In this document: piece after piece, positions 9,290-18,405 of the stretch
Layout: the number at the start of each line of letters is the position of its first letter
Position numbering within the stretch: position 1 is the first letter of the stretch
Source: Bog-159 sp963756605
GTDB lineage: Bacteria; Acidobacteriota; Terriglobia; Bryobacterales; Bryobacteraceae
Reading direction: 5' to 3'
DNA length: 64,000 nucleotides
Assembly: GCA_963756605.1 (NCBI GenBank)
Contig: CAVWOT010000009.1
Span: forward strand, 496,001 to 560,000
Notes under the pieces: model-generated
The model's input: the letters and a program-made list of their open reading frames with translations, nothing else
Database searches by the model: none
Told to the model about the DNA's origin: nothing
Made by a program: the position numbers and the translations under genes

Positions 9290-9364
9290 GGCGATTGACG
9301 TTTATAGCAAGGGGACCGCGCCGAAGCGGCGGAACCGCTCGAAAATACCGTTCTCACCGCTTAA
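9290..9364 (+). pseudogene. Possible C-terminal tail of a phage-type integrase
   Basis: One frame gives AIDVYSKGTA. After a frame change, another gives AEAAEPLENTVLTA followed by a stop. This resembles the last residues of tyrosine integrases (xxVYSK ... AAE.LEN). It lies 55 bp from the tRNA-Gly fragment at 9419, where an integrase gene would be expected. The match is short and the assignment tentative. Confidence 0.35.
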
Positions 9365-9418
9365 CTGAGTGAAATCGAGTGAGAGAGGAGTTGTGCATCG
9401 CCCAAATTATTGAAAAGA

Positions 9419-9463
9419 TGGAGCGAGAGACGGGACTCGAACCCGCGACGTCCGGCTTGGGAA
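9419..9463 (-). pseudogene. tRNA-Gly(CCC) 3' fragment, likely attachment site
   Basis: Read on the minus strand: the anticodon loop TTCCCAA (anticodon CCC), the 3' side of the anticodon stem, a T arm with GGTTCGAGTCCC, the 3' acceptor strand and an encoded CCA. No 5' half (acceptor, D arm, 5' anticodon stem) precedes it, so it is not a functional tRNA. Fragments running from the anticodon loop to the 3' end are the usual attachment-site copies left by tyrosine-integrase islands. The protein-like reading ERETGLEPATSG on the plus strand is an artefact of this tRNA sequence. Confidence 0.75.
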
Positions 9464-9699
9464 TACGGTCGTTGTTTGCCAAAAAGGAACTTTTGCGGCC
9501 ATGGCGACATTTCCTGAACAAAGACGACCATGCAGAATCAGCATTTTGCGAAAAAGCCCGGCTTAACGCAGTAACGAGCCGGTAGCTGTTTCAGGCGCCC
9601 ATCGCCCATTCTGAAAAGCCTCCCGAGAGGATCCGCCGGACCTCTCCAGTAATCTTGCGAGGCGATTTCTTGAACAGCGGAAGTGTCGTCTTTCCGGCG

Positions 9700-10322
9700 C
9701 CGAAACCAGAACCGTACCAACAAACCTATGGAATCTGCCGCAGCCGTTTTGCGGCCGTTGCCTGACGAGATCATCGTGTCCAAGCAGAAGCTCCGTCAAG
9801 CCGAAGCCGTCGAGCGCGTGCGGCTGAAGCGAGATTCCGTCAGCCAGTGTCTGGGCTTCGCCTCCCGAACTTTTGTTCTTTGCGGCCTGCCAATCAAGGG
9901 GCCAGCCAATGGCGTCTTGCTGCACGAACGCCTCCTGCTGCAGGTCACGCATCATTTTGCCTATGGTCTGCCCTGGGGCTAATCACTTGGTTCCCCTCTT
10001 CCTCGCGACCCTTCCGGTCCGGCAGCAGCCCGCACGATCAAGTTCTCCAGCGCACTTGAAGTGTTGGATACTTTCGGCATGCAGCAGGGCGGCTCCCAAT
10101 ACCGGCGGCTCATCGCCGCGTTCCAGCGCATCTTCGGCGCCACCATATTCTTCGCCACCGGTATTCAACTGGAAAAGGCGGCGGTCGTCCACCACGCGCG
10201 GTTCAACTTTATGATTGCGGTGCGCATTTGGTACTCCCGTGCCCCCCCTAAGCAGAGGCTGTCGTACCGCTGCTTCGTGGCGACGGGGATGAGCGCGTGC
10301 CGGTGTTTGGCGACTTCGGCCT
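9700..10322 (+). pseudogene. RepA-like plasmid replication initiator remnant
   Basis: Pieces in three frames follow the order of RepA-type initiators: VPLFLATLPVRQQ (about 9989), TIKFSSALEVLDTFGMQQGG, YRRLIAAFQRIFGATIFF, AVVHHARFNFM and RIWYSR in one frame (10030-10240). An apparent deletion of about 50 residues follows, then LSYRCFVA, and after a one-base frame change GDERVPVFGDFGL. An upstream piece (9730-9980) is weaker. The damage is too great for function. It marks integration of a plasmid or plasmid-like element and lies next to the tRNA-Gly attachment-type fragment. Confidence 0.65.
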
Positions 10323-10727
10323 AGAGTGATAAACGGTCTTTCCCCTTGCGGGCTTCCCACCTCACGGCAGGAGCCTCCATCGCTGGTTCCCAACTACGCG
10401 TCCCGGCCACCTTACTGAACGGGCTGCATGCACCGGTCCTGCATACGGCCTATATCGCCACCATCGGCACCTCCAGCATCTCGCCACTCGCGCCCGTTTT
10501 CATCCCCTCTGGCGGCGGGGCGTAGCGCCGCCGTCTCCCATACTTACTGTACTTATTCTCGTTTTGGCTTATCGCAATGAAGCACAAGGATTTAACTATT
10601 TCGGATACTTGCGGCTGAATCTGTTCGAGCGGACTGAACGCCCAGTCTTCGATAAACGCCGTTAAAATCGCAACCAGCAGACTCGAAATCCTTGTGGAAC
10701 CGGCGGTCGATATCCAGTTAGCTGACT
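10323..10727. other. Stretch without an identifiable gene
   Basis: Open frames here lack start signals and known motifs. The longest minus-strand frame runs through the MITE-like element and is therefore not a real gene. Confidence 0.5.
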
Positions 10728-10983
10728 TTTGCTTATCCGGTTGTTTCAGCAAGCTACCAGATGTTGTGGTCAGCAACGGCGGTCGCCTGCCGCCGTTCCG
10801 CCACGCCTGTGGGCCTGTCGCACCGCAGTTGAGCCCAGTGCCCGGTCCGGCCAGAGTTAGCGGTTGGAGGGCGCACAGCCCCAGCAACATGGCTTCTGTC
10901 GCGGCCCAACTTTGGTTTCGCGCACGCCAGCTTCGCGGCGAACACCACATATTGGGTTCTGCTGAAACAACCGGATAAGCAAA
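10728..10983. mobile_element. MITE-like element with 24-bp perfect inverted repeats
   Basis: A 256-bp non-coding element. Its ends, 10728-10751 and 10960-10983, are perfect 24-bp inverted repeats beginning TTTGCTTATCCGGTTG. It is flanked by an 8-bp direct repeat AGCTGACT at 10720-10727 and 10984-10991. No transposase is encoded inside. This is the structure of a miniature inverted-repeat transposable element moved in trans. The end sequence does not match the ISL3 or ISNCY-like ends seen elsewhere in the window, so the parent element is unknown. Confidence 0.85.
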
Positions 10984-10991
10984 AGCTGACT

Positions 10992-11169
10992 AGTCTAGGT
11001 CTTGGACCGCCTGAAAAGGTTCTGATAGATGTTGCGGCACAGATTAAGTTCCGGACCGATGGGCCCGTGACGCTCGATGGACTGCGGATTTTCCGGATGT
11101 CAGCCTTCGTCGGATGGTCTTCGCCTCTTGTGCCGTTTTATTGAGCGCAGTCCACCGATGTACGACTCG
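10992..11169. other. Unassigned stretch between MITE and IS630 remnant
   Basis: One plus-strand frame gives the coherent-looking stretch PPEKVLIDVAAQIKFRTDG and then ends at a stop near 11143. It may be the target gene of the MITE-like element, but it is too short to identify. Confidence 0.3.
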
Positions 11170-11885
11170 TGATTCTGGCGGGCTGTGTTCCAGTGCGGTC
11201 GCGGTGGCGGTAACGGAGCGGTTTGTACTTGAATACCTTTCGGGCCTTCTTCCGCGTGAGCCGCCCGTTGATCCTCGTCTGCTTCTGGTTTGCTCGACGG
11301 TTTCAGGCCTTGGTATCGCGGCGCAACCTCTTCAGATCTGGAATCCGCCGTTTGCCCAGACATGGCCGCGCGTACAGGAGGGTTCGATTTCGGCTTGATT
11401 GAGTCAGCTTCCATGTTTTGGGGGGTCGTGCACGGTGAGCCGGTCCCAGGTGTCCCCGCCCTTCTGCTCGCCGAGGTAATCGGTCAACGATTTGCGGGTG
11501 TGTATGTCGATGTTGTCCGTCACAATGTGAATCGTGCTGGCCGTTGGATACTGCTCCACGACGTGCCCGCCGATGCGCGCGAACTCGGCGCCGGAACGGT
11601 TGGGTGTGGCGGTAGTGAAGTGGCGGCCGGTCTTAGGTTCCATGGCGCCACATACACTCGCCGTGCCGCACCGTTCATATTCGCTATCCTGCGTGGCTGG
11701 TTTCCCCGCTTTGGCTGGCACTGGCGGGCGCACGTCGTGCAGCAAAAAATCAGTTTCCCATCCCGGCAAACGACGGGTTGGTCCGAATCCTAAGGCTTCT
11801 CGTAGATGCTCAGCGTGCTCTTCATTCTTTCAATGTATTCAGGGGTCAACTCTGCCACGGCCGCCCGCCCTTCGGGTGCTGGACT
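11170..11885 (-). pseudogene. IS630-family transposase remnant
   Basis: Minus-strand pieces in at least three frames: LTPEYIERMKSTLSIYEKP (about 11860-11795), then SEYERCGTASV, PKTGRHFTTATPNRSG, TIHIVTDNIDIHTRKSL (second Asp block) and LTVHDPPKHGS. A stop replaces the Trp of SWLNQAEIE, and the C-terminus is NRRANQKQTRINGRL with KKARKVFKYKPLR. The substitution stop and frameshifts make it inactive. It is a different IS630 lineage from the fragment at 3664-4237. Confidence 0.72.
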
Positions 11886-12094
11886 GACACGCTTGACGGG
11901 TCGTTTTGGGTGGCCGGCGCACGCCCCTGACGCACGCAACTGGTGGGGCAGCACTGCGTTCCGGCCCCACAGCCGGTGCCCGTGCAGCCGCCAGCGAACT
12001 GCACGGCCTGCAACCTGCACAGTTTGGCGGACTGCCAGTGTTTTGTTAGCCGTTGTTTGTGGTCGCGAAAGCAAATTGTTGGGAGAGGGAGGTG

Positions 12095-12180
12095 TTAACC
12101 GAACACCCAACCATGATAGGCCGTAGTCATCCCCGCAATCCCCACGCCGAAGGCGATGTAGATGATCGGGCTCACGCTAG
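12095..12180 (-). pseudogene. C-terminal fragment of an unknown membrane protein
   Basis: Minus-strand reading SPIIYIAFGVGIAGMTTAYHGW followed by a stop. It is hydrophobic and coherent but has no upstream partner. The family is not recognised. Confidence 0.3.
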
Positions 12181-12222
12181 AGATTGTGGCACAGGAGCCT
12201 TCCAACAGACCGATCCTGCTCG

Positions 12223-13737
12223 TTATTCCACGTTAAAGCTGTCCCTGCCCACGGCTCCAGTGGTCTGGCCAGTCCCCACGACCTTAATGATGCCAGGCTG
12301 CGCGCCGGGCGGAACGGTGAACATAAATGCGGCGCCATCGCTGAAGGCGCCGTTTGCGTTAGCCGTAACTGTGCCCAGAAGCGTCCGCTGGTTCTGCCAA
12401 TATATATTGACGGTCTCGAATGCACCGAAGCTAAGACCGTGGACAATCACGGTGCTACCCACTGGCCCCGAGTTCGGCTCAAGGATCAGCAGCGGGGTGA
12501 AGGAGAAATCAGCGGCCCCAAGCTTTCCGCTGCTCTGGCCCACCGCCGGAAACAGCTTCGGGCCGTATTCGGACCGAATGGCGGGCGCTGTGGCGGTGAA
12601 TGAGCCCTTGGCATCCGCAATGGCGCAGGCCAGTGTGGCCGATCCAATGCCGTGGGAATAGATATTTACGCTCTCGTTGGGGGCGAAGGCGCTTCCCGTG
12701 AAGATAAGTTCCGTGTGCTCGTTTCCGGTGGCTGGACTGACGCTCAGAGCAGCGGTCGTAAAAACGACTTGGCCGATTCTGTCGCCGTTGAATTCTGTAA
12801 ACCAGAGCGCGCCGTCCGGTCCGACGGAGATCTCCAATGGATAACCTACGGCGCTGGGCACTAGAAGCTCGGTCGCAGCCCCATCCGTGGCGATTCGGCC
12901 GATAGCGAAGGCGCCTGTAAACCAAAGTGCGCCGTCCGGCCCCGTGGTGATCCCATAAGCGTATCCCGCGCCGCTGGGCACCTGGTACTCCGTGATGCTT
13001 CCCGTGGTAGTGATCCGCCCGATATGATCATAGTTACCCTCTGTGAACCATAAGGCGCCATCCGGCCCCGCCGTGATCCCATAGGGGTCGCTTGTGGCGT
13101 CGGTCACTTGATATTCGGCCGTAATGATTCCGTCTGTTGTGATTCGCCCGATGTTGTTGCCGTTTACTTCCGTAAACCAGAGCGCGCCATCCGGCCCCGC
13201 CGTGATCCCATAGGGCCGGCTATCGGGTGTCGGCACCCGAAACTCCGTAACCACTCCAGCCGTTGTCATTCGCCCTATGTTGTTGGCGTTTGGTTCGGTA
13301 AACCACAGCGCGCCATCCGGCCCAGCTGTGATCCCATGGGGCCCCCCGCTGGGCACTGGATACTCGGCCGTTACCACTCCGTTTAGTGTGATTCGCCCGA
13401 TGTTGTTTCCGAATTCTTCGGTGAACCACAGCGCGTTATCCGGCCCCCCCACGATCCCCCAAGGCCCACTGTCCACGGTCGGTATCGGGTATTCGGTGAA
13501 GCTCCCGGCGGGGGACATTTCTCCGATGCTGTTGGTTTCTGTAAACCACAGCGCTAAACCATCCGGCCCTGCGGCGATGCCGGCAGGATAGAGGGAAGCC
13601 GTGGGCATGGGGTACTCGCCGACGGCTAGCTGCTGCGCCGCTGAAATCGCGGGCAAAGTGAATAACAGTGGTGCCGTCCAGCCAAAGTATGCGGCTAACA
13701 GGCACCGATTATGTTCTTTCCAAACCTGTAAACGCAT
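12223..13737 (-). CDS. Secreted Vgb-type (SMP-30/virginiamycin B lyase-like) beta-propeller
   Basis: Encodes 504 residues from the ATG at 13737, which has AAGGCGG upstream. An N-terminal hydrophobic segment ending near ISAAQQ is a likely signal peptide. At least six repeats of about 44 residues carry GPDGALWFTE and N-IGRI-T motifs, the repeat signature of the Vgb/streptogramin-lyase propeller. The last 150 residues form two Ig/IPT-like modules (LSVSPATGNEHTELIFTG and LILEPNSGPVGSTVIVHG). It is probably extracellular. Propellers of this repeat type are common in Acidobacteria and mostly lack known enzyme activity; an antibiotic-lyase role is not supported. The repeats are also similar at DNA level, which favours unequal recombination. 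Confidence 0.85.
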   Translation of the reverse strand: MRLQVWKEHNRCLLAAYFGWTAPLLFTLPAISAAQQLAVGEYPMPTASLYPAGIAAGPDGLALWFTETNSIGEMSPAGSFTEYPIPTVDSGPWGIVGGPDNALWFTEEFGNNIGRITLNGVVTAEYPVPSGGPHGITAGPDGALWFTEPNANNIGRMTTAGVVTEFRVPTPDSRPYGITAGPDGALWFTEVNGNNIGRITTDGIITAEYQVTDATSDPYGITAGPDGALWFTEGNYDHIGRITTTGSITEYQVPSGAGYAYGITTGPDGALWFTGAFAIGRIATDGAATELLVPSAVGYPLEISVGPDGALWFTEFNGDRIGQVVFTTAALSVSPATGNEHTELIFTGSAFAPNESVNIYSHGIGSATLACAIADAKGSFTATAPAIRSEYGPKLFPAVGQSSGKLGAADFSFTPLLILEPNSGPVGSTVIVHGLSFGAFETVNIYWQNQRTLLGTVTANANGAFSDGAAFMFTVPPGAQPGIIKVVGTGQTTGAVGRDSFNVE

Positions 13738-14097
13738 TAGCGAACCGCCTTGGTTTACCCAGACAACAGGCATTTCCTGCATGTCGATAGGGGCGTGTAC
13801 GTTCTCGCAGAGTAAGTCAGTAGCGGGCCGGAAAGCAATGGTAGGGTTTTGCTCTTTGGGCTAGTCGCAATCCGTAACTTCCGCCCTCATCTATGCGGGC
13901 AATCTGGAGGATTTATCCGATCACCTTGTGTTTATTCTGGTCCGAGTTATTGCAAAATATCCGTTAATCTCACCTCTGCTGCTGACCTACGGAATGTGAA
14001 CCAGAAAGGCGAGGCCGGCAGCATGCCAGCCCCGTGTGTCAATTCGTGCGAGCCAACGCAAACTTAACCGCCCTGACTCTGGCCAAAACGCATCCGG
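13738..14097. other. Intergenic stretch upstream of the Vgb gene
   Basis: About 360 bases holding the 5' region of the Vgb-type gene on the minus strand. Nothing else recognisable was found. Confidence 0.5.
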
Positions 14098-14535
14098 GTG
14101 CGGGCGAGCACGGGGACGTTCGAGATCGACAACCGGCAGCGGCTGGGGATCGGACTGAGCGATCTGGCAGTGGTCCGGAAGTTGGAGAACCTGACGACAC
14201 CGGCCGACCCCACCGACCCCTTCGAATACACCGGCAAATGGGTGCTGCCGTTCGTCACCAGCAACCTTCTGGCCGGCACACGGCCGTTCGTGTATTTCAT
14301 GATCTACCCCGAACCTGGAAACGCGACGAAACCAGTAATGCGCGTTCGCCTGCTGAAGGACGGCCGAGCGATCGCGACCCTCAAGCCAGAACTGGCGGAG
14401 GCGGATGGTGGGGGCGGCATCCCGATGCTGTTGAAGCTGACGGACACGCCCGGCAGCTATGAAGTGAGGGCGACGGTGGTGCAGGGCAAGGCCTCGGTGG
14501 AACGTAGTCTGAGATATACGATCGCGGAGAAATAG
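14098..14535 (+). pseudogene. Orphan C-terminal part of a VWFA-related secreted protein
   Basis: Encodes 145 residues from a GTG at 14098 with no convincing ribosome binding site. RKLENLTTPADPTDPFEYTG and VLPFVTSNLLAGTRPFVYFM are followed by MRVRLLKDGR and a Gly-rich turn, then ATVVQGKASVERSLRYTI. The layout matches the C-terminal region of the large VWFA-like protein at 39812-42337, which has LNPVFHAERPIDLQIYLRLYPDI. No N-terminal VWA domain or signal peptide precedes it, so it looks like a truncated paralogue. Confidence 0.55.
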
Positions 14536-15010
14536 AAGCGCGCCCCATCTGCGTCCTGGCCACGACCGCTACTGGCCCAAATGACGAGATCCGCATCCAG
14601 GACTGCTACCTGGAGCAGAGAGCGCAAGCCTGAAGCCCACCAAGTCGCGGCCGGAACGCCACCGATATCGGTGGACAACGCCGTCTTGTGAACGGGTAGA
14701 TCTCCTTGGAATGTCCGTGGGGCGGCAACTCCACCAGTGCCGCGTTCAGATTACGTCCGGATGTGCCGTGACTCGGGCGGAACCACCAAGAGTTTCGCGA
14801 TGGCTCTCGTCGCGGCAGGCGGGTGCCCGGGAAACCCGTTTTGAAACGCTTTTTCCGAGTGGCCGATCATCCGCTCGAAACTGTAACTGCCGAATAAGCA
14901 CGTCTACAGAATGAAGTCCTTTCGACCCCGGATTGGGTGCCATCGCTAACGTGAATCCATGGAGATCCCGGCGGGTCGTCCAAAGTGCCCTGGTCTGATA
15001 GCCTTTAGCA
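14536..15010. other. Intergenic stretch upstream of the CocE-type gene
   Basis: About 475 bases. Only short frames without start signals are seen, and no RNA gene is recognised. Confidence 0.5.
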
Positions 15011-16871
15011 ATGAAGACTCTCGCAGTGATGCTCTTCAGTACGTCTGCGATCTGGGCTCAGAGCTACGAGGTCGTTGCCGCTAAGGACATCATGATCCCG
15101 ATGCGGGATGGCATTCGGCTGTGCACCGATATTTACCGGCCGGCGCGCAATGGTGCTCCCGTCCCGGAAAGGTTTCCGATTATCCTCGAGCGCACGCCCT
15201 ACGGCAAAGGTTTCTTCACGTCATCCGCCGACTACTTCGTACAGCGGGGATACGTGGTGGTGTTTCAGGATGTGCGCGGTCGTTACAAGTCGGAGGGCAA
15301 GTGGGCGCCCATTCGTGACGATCCGAATGATGGCTTCGATACGGCGAAGTGGCTCGGCGAACAGCCGTGGTCGAACGGGAGTATCGGCACCACGGGATCA
15401 TCCTACGACGGCGCGACGCAACATGCCATGGCCATCGCCAACGCTCCCTACGTAAAGGCCATGGTTCCACGCAATGCCATGTCGAATTTCGGACGATATG
15501 GCGTTCGCCATAACGGCGCTTTCGAACTGCGCTTTTTCAACTGGATCTTCACCCTGGGGATTGCGACGGGAACAAACTCGCTTCGGGAAGCCGCCGCACG
15601 GGCGGCCTCCGATCCCGAAGCCGCGCCTGCGCTGGCGGACTTGGCCACGCGCGTCCGCGATTACGTCCGCAATCTGCCGCTGCGTCCAGGTACGACGCCG
15701 CTCAAGTTTGCTCCCGATTACGAGTCGTGGCTGGTGGAGGCGATGGGGCATGGCGATTACGACGACTTTTGGAAAGACTCGGGTTCCAGCGTGATCGACC
15801 ACTTGGCGGAGTACAAAGACATTCCGGAATACCACACCACCGGCTGGTACGACTCCTGGGGCACACCGGTGGCAAATCTCAATTTCCCCGCGTTGCGAAA
15901 GGCGAAGAAGAGCTTGCAGCGGCTGATTGTGGGGCCGTGGATTCACAGCAGCGAAGACCTGAGCTATGCGGGAGAGGCGCAGTTCACGGCCGACGCGGCA
16001 CTGGACCTCGATGCCTTTCACCTACGCTGGTTCGACCACTGGCTGAAGGGAATCGATAACGGAGTGGACCGCGAGCCGCCGGTGCGTATCTATGTGATGG
16101 GGGGTGGGGATGGGCACAAGACCGCGGCGGGGCGTATTTTTGTGGGCGGCCACTGGCGCAACGAAAACGAGTGGCCGCTGGCGCGCACCGTCGCGACACC
16201 GTATTATCTACACGCAGGCGGTGAGCTTTCGCCGGAAGAGCTCGTAGCGGCCCCACCGGTTACCTTTCTGTTCGATCCCAAGAATCCGGTTCCCACCCTC
16301 GGCGGTAACATCTCGTCGCAGGGAACACTGATGTTTCAAGGCGCCGCCGATCAACGGTGCCGTACTGATTTTTGGCTGTGCTCGGATACACGGCCTTTGT
16401 CGGCGCGGAACGATGTGCTGGTCTTCCAGACGGCTCCTCTGGCAAACGATACGGAGGTCACGGGGCAACTCATCGTGAAACTGTGGGCGAGTTCAAACAG
16501 GCTCGATACAGACTTCACGGCCAAGCTGATCGACGTTTATCCGCCGAACGCCGATTTCCCGGCGGGTGTGGACCTAAACATCGGTGACAGCATTGTACGG
16601 CCGATACCGCAACGGCGGCAAGGCGGAACTGCTCGACCCAGGACGCGCCTACGAATTCACGATCGAAATGTATCCCACCTCTATACTGTTCCAGAAGGGG
16701 CACCGGATCCGATTAGATATCTCCAGCAGCAACTTTCCGCGATTCGATGTGAATCCGAATACCGGCGAGCCGCTGAATCAGAACCGCCGAGTTGAAGTTG
16801 CCGAGAATACGATCTATCTCGACGAGAAGCACCCATCTCGCATCATTTTGCCGGTTATACCAGCACGGTAG
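15011..16871 (+). CDS. CocE/NonD-family (X-Pro dipeptidase-type) hydrolase, one frameshift
   Basis: About 619 residues if a single extra base near 16598-16603 is corrected; as given, the frame stops at 16795 with a nonsense tail. Residues 1-16 form a signal peptide (ending IWAQ). The S15-type alpha/beta hydrolase domain follows, with the nucleophile at Ser131 in GSSYDG, acidic-residue region GWYDSWGTP and the likely catalytic His in GPWIHSSEDL. The second frame supplies the C-terminal galactose-binding-like domain (GRAYEFTIEMYPTS, GHRIRLDISSSNFPRFDVN). Relatives hydrolyse esters or peptide amides outside the cytoplasm. No neighbour fixes the substrate. Sequencing error or a recent mutation explains the break equally well. 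Confidence 0.82.
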
Positions 16872-17052
16872 CCGCGTGACGTTGGAAAGATTCCAGGCTG
16901 CCTCTTGTTATCGCGGGCGCATAACACGCCACTCGGAGAGAGCCCAGTTGTACGTTCCTCCCGTGAAAGGCCGTTCTGGGAGATCGGCATCTTCCTCAGG
17001 GCCAAAAATACCTTAACTTAGCGCGTAGGGGCCGAGGGCTCCGCCACAAATT

Positions 17053-18402
17053 TCACCGCACCGAAAGCAGTCCCAGGTCGTACCAGCCATCCTGGTTGCG
17101 GCCTTCGACTCCCAGCCTGATGGCGGGCTGGCGGGTGCGCGGGTCCAATAGCGCCATGCGCAGGCGGTATTGGCCGGCTTTCAGGAGCGGCACCTCGATG
17201 TCTTCCTCCACCACCCGGTCACCCGGCAGCCACTTCCGCACATCGGCGGGAACGTCCACGGCTTTCTGCACGCCGGTGGAAGCGAACGCCAGCGCGAGTA
17301 TATAAGGTCGATAAGCCGGGGCCACGCCCGAGTTCACCCACCACATCTTGACGGGCGCGGCGCTGCCGCCGCGCACCGATGCGGGATACTCGATGCGCCG
17401 CAATTCCAGGCGGTATCCCATTTTCCGTTCAAAGTCCTCGAAAGCCGCGGCGAACTCGGGCGGGATCGGGCTCGATTTGATATTGACCGAAGTCGCATGC
17501 CAGCGTAGCGCCTCGCCGAGGATATACTGCACGTCCCAACCCTGCTCCTTCCAGTAGCCTGGCACCCAGCAGGTTTCGAGCGACACCGGGCTGTGTTTCC
17601 ACACATCCTGGATACCGGTGCGCGCGATCTGCTCGGGATAAAAGTCCAGCATGTGGGCCCACTTCGGCCGCAGATCCCCGAGGCAGTCGAGCCGCCAGCC
17701 CGCGCCGCGTTCGGTGCCATAAGCCAGCGCCTGTGGCTCATCGAAGTTCATGAGCAGCCGCGTGGCCGGAAAGGCATCGAACCAGATATCAATCAGCTTC
17801 TTCTGGTACGGGAAGGCGGGCATGTAGTCACTCCAGCCTTCCCCCCAGTAGCCGACCGAAGAGATGTCCACGGTATCCAGATCCGGATGGCCGTCGAAGC
17901 GCCGCCCGGCTTCCTTCACCAGATCGCCCCAGTATTTGAGATACAGCGGATCGCTGAAATCCGGCTCCCAGATTGGCGCGCCCTCGGCATTGGCGCGCTT
18001 GGCGCCTGACTTTTGATACCACACCGGCAGCGGATGCTTCTGGTCGTAGGGCATCAAGCGAATGGCGAGCGTCTGGCCATGGCTGTGGGCTTCCGCCAGC
18101 GCGTTCTCGACGATATCCCACCGCACGTGGCCTTGCTCCGGCTCCAACGTTTCCCAAAACCAGCGGCAATAGGCGATGGTCGAGGCTGGAAACTCCGGGT
18201 TCGCCGCCGCGGCCAGCGGACCCGTGGGCCCTTCTTCCGACCATTTCAATGCCGAGTTCAACCGATCGCCGTTGAAGCGCTGAAACGTCTGAATGCCCAT
18301 CCCCGGATTGACCAGCACATCGTGGATCAGCTTAGGATGCACCACCACGGTTTGCGCCGCAGCGGCGGACGCGAATAAGAGAAACGGGACGATCTTTCGC
18401 AT
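17053..18402 (-). CDS. Secreted DUF4832 glycosidase-like protein
   Basis: Encodes 449 residues. A signal peptide (MRKIVPFLLFASAAAAQ) is followed by a TIM-barrel-like region resembling GH42/beta-galactosidase folds: NPGMGIQTFQRF, YCRWFWETLEPEQGHVRWD, VDISSVGYWGEGWSDY (a candidate acid/base Glu) and LLMNFDEPQ. A C-terminal beta-domain of the DUF4832 type includes MWWVNSGVAPAYRPY and RLRMALLDPRTRQPAI. It lies 3 bp from the propeller gene at 18406-20694 on the same strand, so the two probably form an operon for extracellular carbohydrate use. The exact substrate is unknown. Confidence 0.75.
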   Translation of the reverse strand: MRKIVPFLLFASAAAAQTVVVHPKLIHDVLVNPGMGIQTFQRFNGDRLNSALKWSEEGPTGPLAAAANPEFPASTIAYCRWFWETLEPEQGHVRWDIVENALAEAHSHGQTLAIRLMPYDQKHPLPVWYQKSGAKRANAEGAPIWEPDFSDPLYLKYWGDLVKEAGRRFDGHPDLDTVDISSVGYWGEGWSDYMPAFPYQKKLIDIWFDAFPATRLLMNFDEPQALAYGTERGAGWRLDCLGDLRPKWAHMLDFYPEQIARTGIQDVWKHSPVSLETCWVPGYWKEQGWDVQYILGEALRWHATSVNIKSSPIPPEFAAAFEDFERKMGYRLELRRIEYPASVRGGSAAPVKMWWVNSGVAPAYRPYILALAFASTGVQKAVDVPADVRKWLPGDRVVEEDIEVPLLKAGQYRLRMALLDPRTRQPAIRLGVEGRNQDGWYDLGLLSVR

Positions 18403-18405
18403 GGC

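Noticed and set aside
9379..9585. Plus-strand 68-codon frame with METGLEPATSG-like sequence
   Set aside because: The motif is the complement of a tRNA T arm and acceptor strand (tRNA-Gly fragment at 9419-9463), a well-known false-protein source.
10450..10950. 166-codon minus-strand frame
   Set aside because: It runs through the inverted repeat and interior of the MITE-like element and has no motifs.
12880..13600. Regular repeats considered as a CRISPR array
   Set aside because: The repeats are coding, about 130 bp long and without unique short spacers; they encode propeller blades.
12223..13737. Reading the Vgb-like gene as an antibiotic resistance lyase
   Set aside because: Repeats match the fold, but the protein is exported, has extra Ig-like modules and belongs to a common non-resistance group in these bacteria.
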